Shown: piece by piece, positions 6,882-15,954 of the stretch
How the letters are laid out: each line of letters opens with the position of its first letter
Numbering within the stretch: the stretch's first letter is position 1
Source of the DNA: a bacterium
GTDB taxonomy: Bacteria; Electryoneota; AABM5-125-24; Hatepunaeales; Hatepunaeaceae
Direction: 5' to 3'
DNA: 34,135 nt
Assembly: GCA_013202285.1 (NCBI GenBank)
Contig: JABMRV010000247.1
Coordinates: 1 to 34,135 of the forward strand
Program-made: the position numbers and the translations under genes
The notes under the pieces: generated by a model
Databases searched by the model: none
The model's input: the letters and a program-made list of their open reading frames with translations, nothing else
What the model was told of the DNA's origin: nothing

Positions 6882-7151
6882 TTGGGATTATTCTCAAATA
6901 TGCTTCAACCGCGGCGATTCAGATTTCAACCGCGATACTATAAGTCCGACGATGATAAGAAGATCAGTTTCCGTCGCATCACCCGCTACGATCCTCATGA
7001 ACGCAGCAGCGCTCCCTGGTTCTATCTGGCGGTGTTGATAGCAGTGGGAATACTGATAATAATCCTCGGCGGTATAAGAGGTCCTGCCAGACCTCCGGCG
7101 CTGACTGTCGATGATGTAGCCGGGATCACAATCGAACTGGAAACAGAATGA
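6882..7151 (+). CDS. small single-pass membrane protein, unknown function
   Basis: An 89-residue protein starting at TTG 6882 behind a strong GGGAGG ribosome site. The first 45 residues are very basic and aromatic (RRFRFQPRYY at 11-20, then ISFRRITRYDP), followed by one membrane helix (about 47-65) and a short acidic tail. I do not recognise a named domain. The PRYY and FRR pattern resembles short proteins seen in Bacteroidetes-type genomes, but that is from memory only. It overlaps mutL as ATGA (7148-7151), so translation is likely coupled. The strong start site, operon position and amino acid design support a real gene. Confidence 0.75.
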   Translation: MGLFSNMLQPRRFRFQPRYYKSDDDKKISFRRITRYDPHERSSAPWFYLAVLIAVGILIIILGGIRGPARPPALTVDDVAGITIELETE

Positions 7152-8983
7152 CCGAAACCCTCGAACGCCCTCCAATTATTACGCTGCCTCAGTCGGTTGC
7201 CGACAGAATTGCCGCCGGTGAAGTTGTTGAACGTCCGGCTGCAGTGGTTAAAGAACTGATTGGGAACGCCATAGATGGCGGGGCTGACAGGATGACTATC
7301 GCCATTGAAGACGCTGGACGAACTCTTATCAAGGTGGTGGATAACGGTTTTGGAATGACTGAATCCGATCTTGCAGCGGCGATTGGACGGCATTCCACCA
7401 GTAAACTCAAACGATTTGAGGATCTCGAAAGTCTCAGCAGTTTCGGGTTTCGCGGTGAGGCATTGCCATCTATTGCTGCAGTGTCCCGTCTGAATATCAT
7501 TAGCAGGGCTCGCGGTCAGGATGTAGGCACCGAACTGAGTGTTTCGGGAGGAAAGATTGAAAAAGCTGAACCGGTCGCCGCACCGGAAGGTACTTCCATC
7601 TCTGTGGGACACCTGTTCTTCAATGTTCCGGCACGACGCAAGTTTCTCCGTACCGATGCCACCGAGTTCAAGTGGATAGCTTCCGTATTCAAGCATTTCG
7701 CGCTGGCGTTCCCCTCGATCTCCTGGGAACTTTACCGCAATAAGGATTTACTGTACCAGTTAAACCCGGGTGATGAACGTAGCCGTCTGGCTGGACTTTT
7801 CGGCGATGACGTGGCTGAAGAGATGATTCCGATCAATTTCCAACGCGGCTGGCTGACCGTTCATGGCTTGATTTCTCCGGGATCACTGGCACAGCGTACC
7901 ACATCGGATCAATATCTCTATATCAACAACCGACCGATTGTCAGCCCGAGACTTAACCGGGCGATTTACACAGCATGCGAGCCTTATTATACTTCCGGCG
8001 GGCATCCGATCTATGTAATAAAACTTGAATCAGCTCCCGATCAATTTGACATCAACGTACATCCTGCCAAGAAGGAGGTAAAGTTCGCCGATGAGAAGGG
8101 AGTGTTTGGTAATCTGTGGGCTGCGGTCAGAAGAGCGATCAGCGATGACAGGGCTCCGCGTGAGTTGACCGTTGAAAAGAAATCGCAGATGGAAACAGCG
8201 GCATCTGCGGTTTCCGAGCGTTCCCCGGTCGATGCGCCGGCTCACCTGACGCCTTTCGTGCCGTTGCCAAGACGTAGTCAGACATCAGGGGCACCGGCAA
8301 TGCCGTTTTCTCCCGACCGCAAGCGGGGTGAGGAAGCGGAAACAGATTCCCAGCTTCAAGATTTAGCCGGTGCAGAGTCTGCACAACGGTTAGTGGGTGT
8401 TCCTGAAAGCAGCGGAGACGATGGACCGGTTATCTGGCAGGTTTTCGATACTTATCTGGTCTCACCTTTGAAGACCGGAATTGTTTTCATCGATCAGCAT
8501 GTTGCGCATGAACGCATTCTCTACGAACGCGCTCTCAGGGCGATTGAGAAGGAGCCATGGACAAGCCAGGTATTGCTGTTTCCGGTCAGTTTCGCCGTTT
8601 CTCCGGAAGATGTGGATATAGTTGAGGAATGCCTGCCGCTGTTAAGGTCGATGGGATTTGCCGTCGATCCAATCGGACCGAGGGATTTCCGGATCCAGGC
8701 TGTTCCTGCGGGAATCCGCATAACGGGTGAAAGAGACCTGTTGTTGGGGATAATTGCTGAATTCAAGGATACAGCAACTTCCAATTCTGATCCTCGTCAC
8801 CGGCTGGCTGCCGCATTTGCATGCCGTGGCGCTGTCAAAGCAGGTCAACCGTTAAAGACAGAACAGATGCAGCGTTTGATAGATGAACTTTTCGGGTGTG
8901 AAGACCCGGAATTCTGCCCGCATGGACGCCCGATATACCACGTGATTAACAGGCGGGAGATAGACAAGTGGTTCAGACGATAA
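7148..8983 (+). CDS. mutL: DNA mismatch repair protein MutL (endonuclease type)
   Basis: MutL couples mismatch recognition by MutS to strand incision. The N-terminal GHKL ATPase shows IAAGEVVERP (21-30), KELIGNAIDGGA (35-46), DNGFGM (65-70) and GFRGEAL (100-106). The C-terminal endonuclease motif is present as DQHVAHERILYE (449-460; Val replaces the usual Ala), together with ACRGAVKAG and CPHGRP (590-595), so it should nick DNA itself as in organisms without MutH. Residue 39 is Gly where nearly all MutL have Glu (E. coli Glu32); the general-base Glu36 and Mg ligand Asn40 are intact. The middle linker (about 345-430) is low in order. It overlaps the gene before it by 4 bases and miaA after it by 16. 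Confidence 0.97.
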   Translation: MTETLERPPIITLPQSVADRIAAGEVVERPAAVVKELIGNAIDGGADRMTIAIEDAGRTLIKVVDNGFGMTESDLAAAIGRHSTSKLKRFEDLESLSSFGFRGEALPSIAAVSRLNIISRARGQDVGTELSVSGGKIEKAEPVAAPEGTSISVGHLFFNVPARRKFLRTDATEFKWIASVFKHFALAFPSISWELYRNKDLLYQLNPGDERSRLAGLFGDDVAEEMIPINFQRGWLTVHGLISPGSLAQRTTSDQYLYINNRPIVSPRLNRAIYTACEPYYTSGGHPIYVIKLESAPDQFDINVHPAKKEVKFADEKGVFGNLWAAVRRAISDDRAPRELTVEKKSQMETAASAVSERSPVDAPAHLTPFVPLPRRSQTSGAPAMPFSPDRKRGEEAETDSQLQDLAGAESAQRLVGVPESSGDDGPVIWQVFDTYLVSPLKTGIVFIDQHVAHERILYERALRAIEKEPWTSQVLLFPVSFAVSPEDVDIVEECLPLLRSMGFAVDPIGPRDFRIQAVPAGIRITGERDLLLGIIAEFKDTATSNSDPRHRLAAAFACRGAVKAGQPLKTEQMQRLIDELFGCEDPEFCPHGRPIYHVINRREIDKWFRR

Positions 8984-9999
8984 GCCGGAATGAAATAGTG
9001 ATTCCAGTTATTGTCGGTCCAACGGCGGTTGGAAAAACCGTTGCGGCAATTGAAGTTGCTGAGGAGATGAATGGCGAAATTATCTCTGCGGATTCACGGC
9101 AGGTCTATCAGGGGATGGAAATCGGATCCGGTGCGCCATCTGCAGAGGAATGCCGTCGCGTAACTCATCATCTTACAGGCTGCATCGATCCCGAAGTCAG
9201 ATTATCTGCCGGTGAGTTCTCCCGCATGGCGCATTCAGTGACGGATGAAATCATTGCGCGTGGGAGAATACCGGTTGTTGTCGGCGGATCGGGTCTGTAT
9301 ATCCGGGCGATGATAGACGGTCTGGCGTCGATCCCGGTTTCGGATCCGGGTGTACGTAGTGATATTGAGGAGCGAATAGACAAGTTCGGAATGGAGAGGA
9401 TGATTGAGGAATTGAGACGGATAGACCCTGAATACGCAGAAAAAGTTGGTTTGCATGATAGGAAAAGACTGATCCGGGCGCTTGAAGTCTGGGAGACTAC
9501 GGGAAAGAGTTTCAGCGACTGGCACAAAGATCAGGAGAGCAACCGATGGTGTAAGCCGTTGTTTTTCGGTCTGAATCGACCTCGAACTGAACTTCATGAG
9601 TTGATATTAGCGCGAGTCAGCAGAATGCTGGACGCCGGTTGGATTGATGAGGTGCAAGCATTGGTCGCGAAATACTCAAACCCTCGTGATCCAACATCGG
9701 ATAATGGAACAAGTGATAAATTGGCTGATCTGCCTCCATCGATTACCGAGACTTTGGGCTATAAAGACATTATAGAATATCTGAGAGGAGCCATCGACAT
9801 AGACTCTGTGAAGGAGAGAATTATTATCTCAACCCGGCAGTTTGCCAAACGGCAGATAACCTGGTTCAGAGCCGATGATCGAGTGAAGTGGCGTGAGTGT
9901 TCCGGTTCAGATGCACATATAAAATGGGCTGAGTGGATATTGAAAGAGATAAAAAATCAGTTGGGAAGCAGGCAAACAGTTACGGAGAGCCGGTTATGA
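8968..9999 (+). CDS. miaA: tRNA dimethylallyltransferase
   Basis: MiaA adds the dimethylallyl group to N6 of A37 in tRNAs reading codons that start with U. The P-loop GPTAVGKT is at 17-24, the catalytic Asp42 sits in SADSRQVYQGM, followed by SAGEFSRMA, GGSGLYIRA and the C-terminal STRQFAKRQITWF. Length (343) is slightly above average because of a short insertion after VQALVAKY (about 229-249) of Asp/Ser/Asn-rich sequence. It starts at GTG 8968 behind GGGAGA, overlapping the end of mutL by 16 bases. The mutL-miaA adjacency is common in bacteria. Its stop overlaps the next start as ATGA. Confidence 0.97.
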   Translation: MVQTISRNEIVIPVIVGPTAVGKTVAAIEVAEEMNGEIISADSRQVYQGMEIGSGAPSAEECRRVTHHLTGCIDPEVRLSAGEFSRMAHSVTDEIIARGRIPVVVGGSGLYIRAMIDGLASIPVSDPGVRSDIEERIDKFGMERMIEELRRIDPEYAEKVGLHDRKRLIRALEVWETTGKSFSDWHKDQESNRWCKPLFFGLNRPRTELHELILARVSRMLDAGWIDEVQALVAKYSNPRDPTSDNGTSDKLADLPPSITETLGYKDIIEYLRGAIDIDSVKERIIISTRQFAKRQITWFRADDRVKWRECSGSDAHIKWAEWILKEIKNQLGSRQTVTESRL

Positions 10000-11351
10000 A
10001 CCGGATATTGAAATCCATCCTTAACCGGTGGCGGAAACTGTCAAAGTTTCTGAAGATCGGGATACTCGCTGTTGTGGTCATCCTGATAATCTGGGCATTG
10101 ATTCCGGGAGGCAAATCAGACCTTCCGACCGCAAAGGTCGGTTTCGGTGAATTTATCATCGATCTAAGAGAAACAGGGAAGCTTCGCGCCGAGAACTCTG
10201 TTACTGTTACCTCTCCGGCAGTCCGGATAAGTCTGCAGGTAATAGATCTTATTCCTGAGGGCACTGTAGTTAAGGAAGGCGACTTCCTGATGCAGTTCGA
10301 TTCTACAGAACTCAAGGCTTCCATCGATGACCGCCTGGCGGAGTTTGATATAGCCCGATCCAATCTGGTTCGCAGTCTGGCGTCGATGGATTCACGCATG
10401 GCAAGCCTCGAATCGGCAGTGGAGAACTCCCACGCTAGCCACAGGCTGGCAGAGCTCAGTCTCGAACAGATGCAGTTTGAAGCCGACAAGCGAATCGAAC
10501 AGGGAAAACTGAGCCTGCGCCAGGCAGAAATTGCCCTTAAACAGGCTGAACAGCAGGTCAAGGCGCAGAGGGTGATTGACTCGGCAGACATCCGATCACT
10601 GGAACTGAAGATCAAGCAGGCTAAAATAGAACTTCAGAGAGGCTACCGTGATCTGAGCCAACTGAGGATTAATGCGCCTTCTCCGGGGCTGGTGATATAC
10701 AAGGAGTTCTGGAAAGGTGGTGAGATGGCGAAGCTCGCACTCGGAGACAGACCATGGCGGGGACAGGGAATGATCGAGCTGCCTGACTTGTCGATTATGA
10801 TGGTGGAGACTTCGGTTAGCGAGGTCGATTTCAGCAAGGTCAAGGAGGGGCAGGAAGTAGAGATCAAGTTAGATGCCTATCCAGAACCGACGTTCTACGG
10901 GAAAGTAGCGAATGTGGCTGTTCTGGCGAGCGAGGAGGAGGGTATATCGGAAGCCAAGATTTTTGAAATACTCATCCGTATCGACGGTGAGGATCCACTC
11001 TTGCGACCCGGTATGTCCGCTGCGGCTCGTATTATCGTCGATAGAATACCCGATCAGTTATGGGTGCCGATAGAAGCGGTTTTTGAGCGCAACGGTGAGA
11101 AGATAGTCTGGGAAGCGGCAGGTTCCGGATTTAAGGTGCGTCCTGTTGAATTAGGTGAACGAAATGACAATTTCGTGGTGATTAAGTCAGGTATTGACAG
11201 AAATGATATGGTTGCATTGGTCGATCCAACCCTGTCTGAGGATGAGCGTCTGGTTATTGAAAAGAGTATGAGTGAAGCAGTTCAGAACGGTGCAAACGAC
11301 CAGAAGAATACAAAACCACCTCGTCGTAGTCGTAGAAGTAGAAGACATTAA
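9996..11351 (+). CDS. MacA/HlyD-type periplasmic adaptor protein
   Basis: A membrane fusion protein of 451 residues linking an inner-membrane transporter to an outer-membrane channel. One N-terminal membrane helix (20-36) is followed by a split lipoyl domain (VTSPAVRISLQVIDL near 70 and INAPSPGLVIY past the hairpin), a long coiled-coil hairpin (about 105-220), a beta-barrel region and a membrane-proximal domain. The C-terminal tail is strongly Arg/Ser-rich (last 12 residues). ATG 9996 overlaps the miaA stop and follows CGGAGAG at 9983-9989; an in-frame ATG at 9933 lies inside miaA and lacks a comparable site. The next genes encode the permease and the TolC channel, so all three probably form one tripartite exporter. 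Confidence 0.92.
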   Translation: MNRILKSILNRWRKLSKFLKIGILAVVVILIIWALIPGGKSDLPTAKVGFGEFIIDLRETGKLRAENSVTVTSPAVRISLQVIDLIPEGTVVKEGDFLMQFDSTELKASIDDRLAEFDIARSNLVRSLASMDSRMASLESAVENSHASHRLAELSLEQMQFEADKRIEQGKLSLRQAEIALKQAEQQVKAQRVIDSADIRSLELKIKQAKIELQRGYRDLSQLRINAPSPGLVIYKEFWKGGEMAKLALGDRPWRGQGMIELPDLSIMMVETSVSEVDFSKVKEGQEVEIKLDAYPEPTFYGKVANVAVLASEEEGISEAKIFEILIRIDGEDPLLRPGMSAAARIIVDRIPDQLWVPIEAVFERNGEKIVWEAAGSGFKVRPVELGERNDNFVVIKSGIDRNDMVALVDPTLSEDERLVIEKSMSEAVQNGANDQKNTKPPRRSRRSRRH

Positions 11352-11360
11352 TTCGGGACA

Positions 11361-12599
11361 ATGATAACGATAGAGATTATACGTAACGCTTTTGATGGGC
11401 TGGTCTCACATAAGCTCCGGAGCTTTTTAACTGCGCTGGGAGTGATATTCGGTGTGGCGGCGGTGATAGGCATGGCGTCGATTGGAGAGGGCGCTCGCCG
11501 TGAGGCGCTAAAGCAGATTGAGTTGATGGGAGCGTCCAATATCCTCATCGACGAAAATCGACCGGAGGAGGGTGAGGAGAGACTGACATCTCTCGATAAA
11601 AATCCGCACGGATTAACCCTGAAGGATGCACAGGCTCTCGAAGAGATAATCGAGGATGCTGTTAACATCGTGCCTATCAGTATCTCTGAGCAGAAAGTTT
11701 TCGCTGGTGGTGAGAGTATCAGTTTGAATATCGTCGCTTCGCCTCCGGTGGTCTTTGATCTGTACAATCTGAGGATTAAATCCGGCAGGTGGCTCAATCG
11801 GAGCGACGAGGAGAACTATCAGCGAGTATGTGTTCTGGGGTGGAGTGCGGCACGCGAATTATTTCCGCTTGAGAACCCGATAAACCGTGATATTCGCATT
11901 AGAAAACAGATGTTTACCGTCGTCGGGCTGGCAGCGAGGCGTGCAACCGGAGGCAGCAAAATCGAGGGTGTTGATCTGCGGGATGAGAATAGGGATGTCT
12001 ATATTCCTCTCAGTACGGCGTTGAAACGTGCTCCATCCGACATTGGTGATTCAGAACTGTCAAGAATCGTTGTGAAGATCACTCACCCGGGGAAGTTAGG
12101 CGAATATTCGCAGTTGATTGAGAGGATCATGTCCCGACGGCATCGCGGGGTACAGGATTACCGTGTTATCGTCCCTGAGGAGTTACTGCGGCAGCATCAG
12201 GCTACACAGCGGATATTCAACATCGTCATGGGTGCGATTGCCTCTATCTCGCTGCTTGTAGGTGGCATCGGCATCATGAACATCATGCTGGCATCGGTGC
12301 TGGAGAGGACGCGGGAGATCGGTCTCATGCGTGCCGTCGGTGCACGTGAATCGGACGTCGCCAGACAGTTTCTGGTTGAAGCGGTAATGCTCTCGGTGTC
12401 CGGAGGTGTTGTCGGTGTGATTCTTGGCGTGCTGCTTGCTCATGTAATAACCCTCTATGCCGGATGGGAAACCGCGGTATCATTGTGGGCAATACTGGTT
12501 GCGGTGGGGGTGTCCGTCGGGGTGGGAATTATCTTTGGTTGGCTGCCGGCGCGCAGAGCGGCTAAGCTAGATCCTATAACCGCGCTCAGGTATCATTGA
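11361..12599 (+). CDS. ABC transporter permease, MacB/FtsX type
   Basis: A 412-residue permease: one N-terminal helix (about 21-40), a large periplasmic MacB core domain (about 45-275), then three C-terminal helices (about 285-310, 335-360, 370-395). The coupling segment ERTREIGLMRAVGA after helix 2 is characteristic of MacB/LolC/FtsX-type mechanotransmission permeases, and the ending RRAAKLDPITALRYH is typical. MacB itself carries a fused ATPase domain, which is absent here, and no ATPase gene lies in the operon. It follows the adaptor by 9 bases. Substrates of this class include macrolides, peptides and lipoproteins; none can be chosen from sequence. Confidence 0.93.
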   Translation: MITIEIIRNAFDGLVSHKLRSFLTALGVIFGVAAVIGMASIGEGARREALKQIELMGASNILIDENRPEEGEERLTSLDKNPHGLTLKDAQALEEIIEDAVNIVPISISEQKVFAGGESISLNIVASPPVVFDLYNLRIKSGRWLNRSDEENYQRVCVLGWSAARELFPLENPINRDIRIRKQMFTVVGLAARRATGGSKIEGVDLRDENRDVYIPLSTALKRAPSDIGDSELSRIVVKITHPGKLGEYSQLIERIMSRRHRGVQDYRVIVPEELLRQHQATQRIFNIVMGAIASISLLVGGIGIMNIMLASVLERTREIGLMRAVGARESDVARQFLVEAVMLSVSGGVVGVILGVLLAHVITLYAGWETAVSLWAILVAVGVSVGVGIIFGWLPARRAAKLDPITALRYH

Positions 12600-12648
12600 G
12601 TTGGTCGTATCTAACTGAAACATATATCAAGATCAAACCAGACTTTAA

Positions 12649-14145
12649 ATGCAGATTGCCACAAAAACTTCACAAATATCCAATTACAACCGCATTATCC
12701 TTGTGTTTATAAGGCTATTATTAATTATATTAGCCTTTTTATGTGTTGATTCAGTCCGAGCAGCAGATACCCTCCGGTTGACGCTCGATGACTGTCTCAG
12801 GATGGCGCTTGAGAACAGCCCGACTGTTCAGGTTGCACGATTTGATTCTCTCTCTGCGGCAGGTGAATGGAGGCGCAGCAGGGGTGAACGATTTCCCCAG
12901 TTGAGGTTCTCCGGCGAGGCGCCGGATCTGAGCGAAGGCGATAGTTATAAGCCCATTCAGAACCCGGAAGATCCGGAACAGGACATACTGACTCGTATTT
13001 CCTCCGGGAATCAGCGCTGGCAGGGGAGACTGGAACTCGAACAGAAACTACCCTGGGGAGCGACGTTAAGTATCTCGTCGGGACTCTCCACAAACACCTG
13101 GCACGATGATCGTATTAGCGCCGGCGAGGACACTACCGAGTATTCCCTGCGGCGCAGGTTTTCCATCGTTCAGCCGGTTCTGGCGGGTAATCCGGTCGGT
13201 CGAACGCGAAAGATAGAACGAATTAGCTGGGAGAGCAGCCTGATCGATCACGAGCTTCAGCTCAGGTCGATCAAGTACCGCGCCAAACAGATTTACTTCC
13301 AGCTCGTCTCAGCGACTGGAGCGCTTAATATTGCATTGCAGGATCTTGATAATGGTCGCTCTTCCGAAGAACTTGCACGACGAAAACTCCAGGCGGGTCT
13401 GATACCCGAGGTGGAATTGTTGCAGATCCAGGTAGAGTTGGCACGGCGCGAGGGTAACTATTATCTTGCCGAGGGAAGAGTTCAGGCTGCTGCAGACAGG
13501 TTGAAGCAGGAGTTGGGTCTATCGCTGAACCTGCCAATCGTTGTCGAATGGCTGCCGGAAACTGTATCCGGAAGTGAGAGAGCAGTTCTCGACACTACTG
13601 GTGAGAGGCTCGAACAGAAGCAGGAGCAGTTAAACCTGCAACGCAGAGAAATGGAGACGCGTGGTGCGCTTCTGTACCAGCGTGTACAGGCTTCGCTGCA
13701 GCTTTATTACGACCTTGACAATCGTCATGACAAGTTAGATCTACTCGATACACCTGTTGACCGTAATTATGGCGTGATATTCCATTTTGATTTTCCGCTC
13801 TACGGTTTCGGATCGACTGCTGGGCAGGTGGAGAGTATTCGCGCTAATCTGGCAAGGGCGCGAGTCAATTACGTTATCAGGGAAACCGAGCTTGCAACCG
13901 AATTGAGAGAGGCATTGAGATCGGTGAAACGCGCTGAACAGCGGATCGGGATTGCCGATGCTGCTCTCGAACTTTCGCAGAAAAGCTTTGAGATAACATC
14001 GAACCGTTTTGAAGCCGGTCAGATCAATTCACGACAACTGCTCGATACACAACTGGATCTGACTCGTACTCGGACCGATCTGCTCAATGCCCGTATCGAT
14101 TATGAGCTTGCACTTGCAGGTCTGGAGCGGATTGTTCCGCAATAG
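12649..14145 (+). CDS. TolC-family outer membrane efflux protein
   Basis: A 498-residue outer-membrane/periplasmic tunnel protein. A signal peptide with hydrophobic core at about 16-33 ends near VRA-AD (38-39). It is followed by LTLDDCLRMALENSPTV, the usual opening helix of the first repeat, and two long alpha-helical repeats (helices about 205-290 and 395-490) separated by the beta strands that form the barrel. An acidic, Pro-rich insertion lies at about 90-125. The second repeat ends with LNARIDYELALAGLERIV, typical of the family. Placed 49 bases after the permease, it completes the adaptor/permease/channel set. No clear ribosome site. Confidence 0.92.
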   Translation: MQIATKTSQISNYNRIILVFIRLLLIILAFLCVDSVRAADTLRLTLDDCLRMALENSPTVQVARFDSLSAAGEWRRSRGERFPQLRFSGEAPDLSEGDSYKPIQNPEDPEQDILTRISSGNQRWQGRLELEQKLPWGATLSISSGLSTNTWHDDRISAGEDTTEYSLRRRFSIVQPVLAGNPVGRTRKIERISWESSLIDHELQLRSIKYRAKQIYFQLVSATGALNIALQDLDNGRSSEELARRKLQAGLIPEVELLQIQVELARREGNYYLAEGRVQAAADRLKQELGLSLNLPIVVEWLPETVSGSERAVLDTTGERLEQKQEQLNLQRREMETRGALLYQRVQASLQLYYDLDNRHDKLDLLDTPVDRNYGVIFHFDFPLYGFGSTAGQVESIRANLARARVNYVIRETELATELREALRSVKRAEQRIGIADAALELSQKSFEITSNRFEAGQINSRQLLDTQLDLTRTRTDLLNARIDYELALAGLERIVPQ

Positions 14146-14178
14146 TGCCCGTTTAATAACAAAATCCAAAGGTGATAA

Positions 14179-15822
14179 ATGCAAGTCACGAAAGGAGTAA
14201 AAGCTCGTGCTTCGGCGCTGCGCAAACAGTTGAAAGAGAAACCGCAACTGTTTGCTCACTTGGCTGATTGCTACCTGTTGATGGGCAAGCATAAACAGGC
14301 TGGTGAAACATTAACCCACGGATTGGAACTTTTCCCCAATAATCCCGCGGGATGGCTGGTAAAAGCAAATCTCAACCTGAAACTGAAACAACCCAAACTC
14401 GCTTATGCGGCTTTCAAACAGGTTCTACGATTGGATAACAACGTTGCTTATGCTCACGAGCGATGTTCTATTCTGATGTTTGAGGAAGCGAATATTGACA
14501 AGTATCTGCACCATCTTCGCGAACTCAGGCGGCTCGAACCACTTGACGATGGTGTGCAGGCGCGGTATGAGAATGCTGTTTTGCGCCGAATTGCGATTGA
14601 TAACGGGCTCTATACAGCGGAGGGGATAGCTAATGTTCTACCAAGGAAGCTGCGGCAGATTATTATGGAACATAACCTGCTCCCTGATAGTATAGAGCGA
14701 GCCGGCGAGAGAATCCTTTCTTCAATACCCCCTGATACACAGGCGCCAGCCTTAATAGATGATAGTCAAGTTGAGACGGTTGAAGAAGTTGACGAATTCC
14801 AACCGAGTGAATGGACAGATAAAATTATCGATGAATCTGAAACCGGGATAGAGGTCGATGAGGCTGCTGACGAAGAGAGCCCTGAGTCCGTCGATACAAC
14901 TTCTGCTGAAGAAATAACAGTAAAAGAGGAGACACCGGAATCATTCGTGCATGAGGTTATCGAGCATGCAGGTCCCGATGACGCGGAAGAAGAGCCGGAG
15001 ATACATGAGTCGCCGTTGATGAAGCTGCTTCGCGGTGAGATGGTGGAGCAAAAGACATCCCGTGAAGTTCATTTCATCGGTGATGATCAAACAATAAAAA
15101 ACAATGCCGGTACTGAGTTTGCCTCAAAGGTGCTTAACAATGGAGAGGCAGAAGCTAGAGAAAGAACGGATGTCAAGAGTGAAAGACTCAAACAGCAGGA
15201 AGAAGCCCAGAGAAGGATTGCTCGGATAGCCAGAACAGTTACCACTTCATTTGAGTCTGAACCTTACGAACCGGTAAAAACTGATGAAAAAGTTGAAATC
15301 CGCCAGCTGGCGGACGAACATGAGGTTTCGGAAACCGAGACTGCCGAACAGGTTTTAGAAGCAGAAACCGAGGCACCGATTGAGGAACCACCCATAGGAG
15401 AGACTTCTCAGGATCCGACTCCCGAACCTGAAACTGAACCTGAACCTGAACCTGAGCCTGAGCCATCCGATATACCTGAGGAGACAACTTCAGTATCTCT
15501 CGAGCCCGATATCATCCTGGAACCGGAAGTAACTGAAGAGATTGAAACCGCTGATGAGATGCCGGAAGAGAAGATTGAGCCTGAACCCGAACCGATAGAA
15601 GTTCCTCAACCGGAAGTGCTTCCTGCTGTAGCTGAAGAACCGGTGAAAAAGGCGTCCAAAGGACGTATTCCCACCAAAACGCTCGCGGAATTGTTCGCTT
15701 CTCAGGGGGATTATAAGAGCGCTATGGAGGTATATGAAGAGATGTTGAGTAAACATCCTTCCAATGAGTTTTATCGTCGTCGAATCGAGGCTTTCAAGTC
15801 CAAGCTTGAAGAGGCGGAGTAA
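14179..15822 (+). CDS. TPR protein with long acidic Glu/Pro-rich linker
   Basis: A 547-residue protein without signal peptide. Residues 1-125 hold tetratricopeptide-like helices (LFAHLADCYLLMGKHKQA, then a second and third repeat). A conserved block follows to about 185 (RRIAIDNGLYTAEGIANVLP). About 190-490 is very acidic and low-complexity, including a run of Glu-Pro pairs encoded by tandem hexamers (15424-15465). A last TPR-like pair closes the chain (TLAELFASQGDYKSAMEVYEEML, about 498-525). It resembles a scaffold with a protein-binding head and tail joined by an extended linker; function unknown. The start has AAAGGTGAT just upstream. The next gene is a shorter paralogue. Confidence 0.85.
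   Translation: MQVTKGVKARASALRKQLKEKPQLFAHLADCYLLMGKHKQAGETLTHGLELFPNNPAGWLVKANLNLKLKQPKLAYAAFKQVLRLDNNVAYAHERCSILMFEEANIDKYLHHLRELRRLEPLDDGVQARYENAVLRRIAIDNGLYTAEGIANVLPRKLRQIIMEHNLLPDSIERAGERILSSIPPDTQAPALIDDSQVETVEEVDEFQPSEWTDKIIDESETGIEVDEAADEESPESVDTTSAEEITVKEETPESFVHEVIEHAGPDDAEEEPEIHESPLMKLLRGEMVEQKTSREVHFIGDDQTIKNNAGTEFASKVLNNGEAEARERTDVKSERLKQQEEAQRRIARIARTVTTSFESEPYEPVKTDEKVEIRQLADEHEVSETETAEQVLEAETEAPIEEPPIGETSQDPTPEPETEPEPEPEPEPSDIPEETTSVSLEPDIILEPEVTEEIETADEMPEEKIEPEPEPIEVPQPEVLPAVAEEPVKKASKGRIPTKTLAELFASQGDYKSAMEVYEEMLSKHPSNEFYRRRIEAFKSKLEEAE
15424..15465 (+). repeat. hexanucleotide tandem repeat encoding Glu-Pro pairs
   Basis: Seven imperfect copies of GAACCT (variants GAAACT, GAGCCT and GAGCCA) in frame. 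Because the unit is 6 bases, length changes would lengthen or shorten the linker without shifting the reading frame. Confidence 0.85.
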
Positions 15823-15879
15823 CATCTGTGAGAAGGTTACTCGCTGAATAGTGTAGATAAAATTTGCATTAATGTGTGG

Positions 15880-15901
15880 CACGAGTTGCTCGCAACTCGT
15901 G
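15880..15901. repeat. perfect 10-bp hairpin between the two TPR genes
   Basis: Arms CACGAGTTGC (15880-15889) and GCAACTCGTG (15892-15901) around a 2-base TC loop. The preceding GGCACGAG is shared with the element at 3842. No T-run follows, so it is not a classical terminator. Confidence 0.75.
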
Positions 15902-15954
15902 TTTCAAAACCTTAGTTGATTTCAGTGTAATGAGTCTATACGCAAGAGGTTCCG

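Noticed and set aside
9933-9995. Upstream ATG for the adaptor gene, adding 21 residues
   Set aside because: It lies inside miaA, and the ATG at 9996 has a CGGAGAG site at ideal distance, the ATGA overlap and a normal membrane-anchor opening.
15424-15465. Glu-Pro repeat as evidence for a TonB protein
   Set aside because: TonB has an N-terminal membrane anchor and a C-terminal TonB domain; this protein has neither and is flanked by TPR helices.
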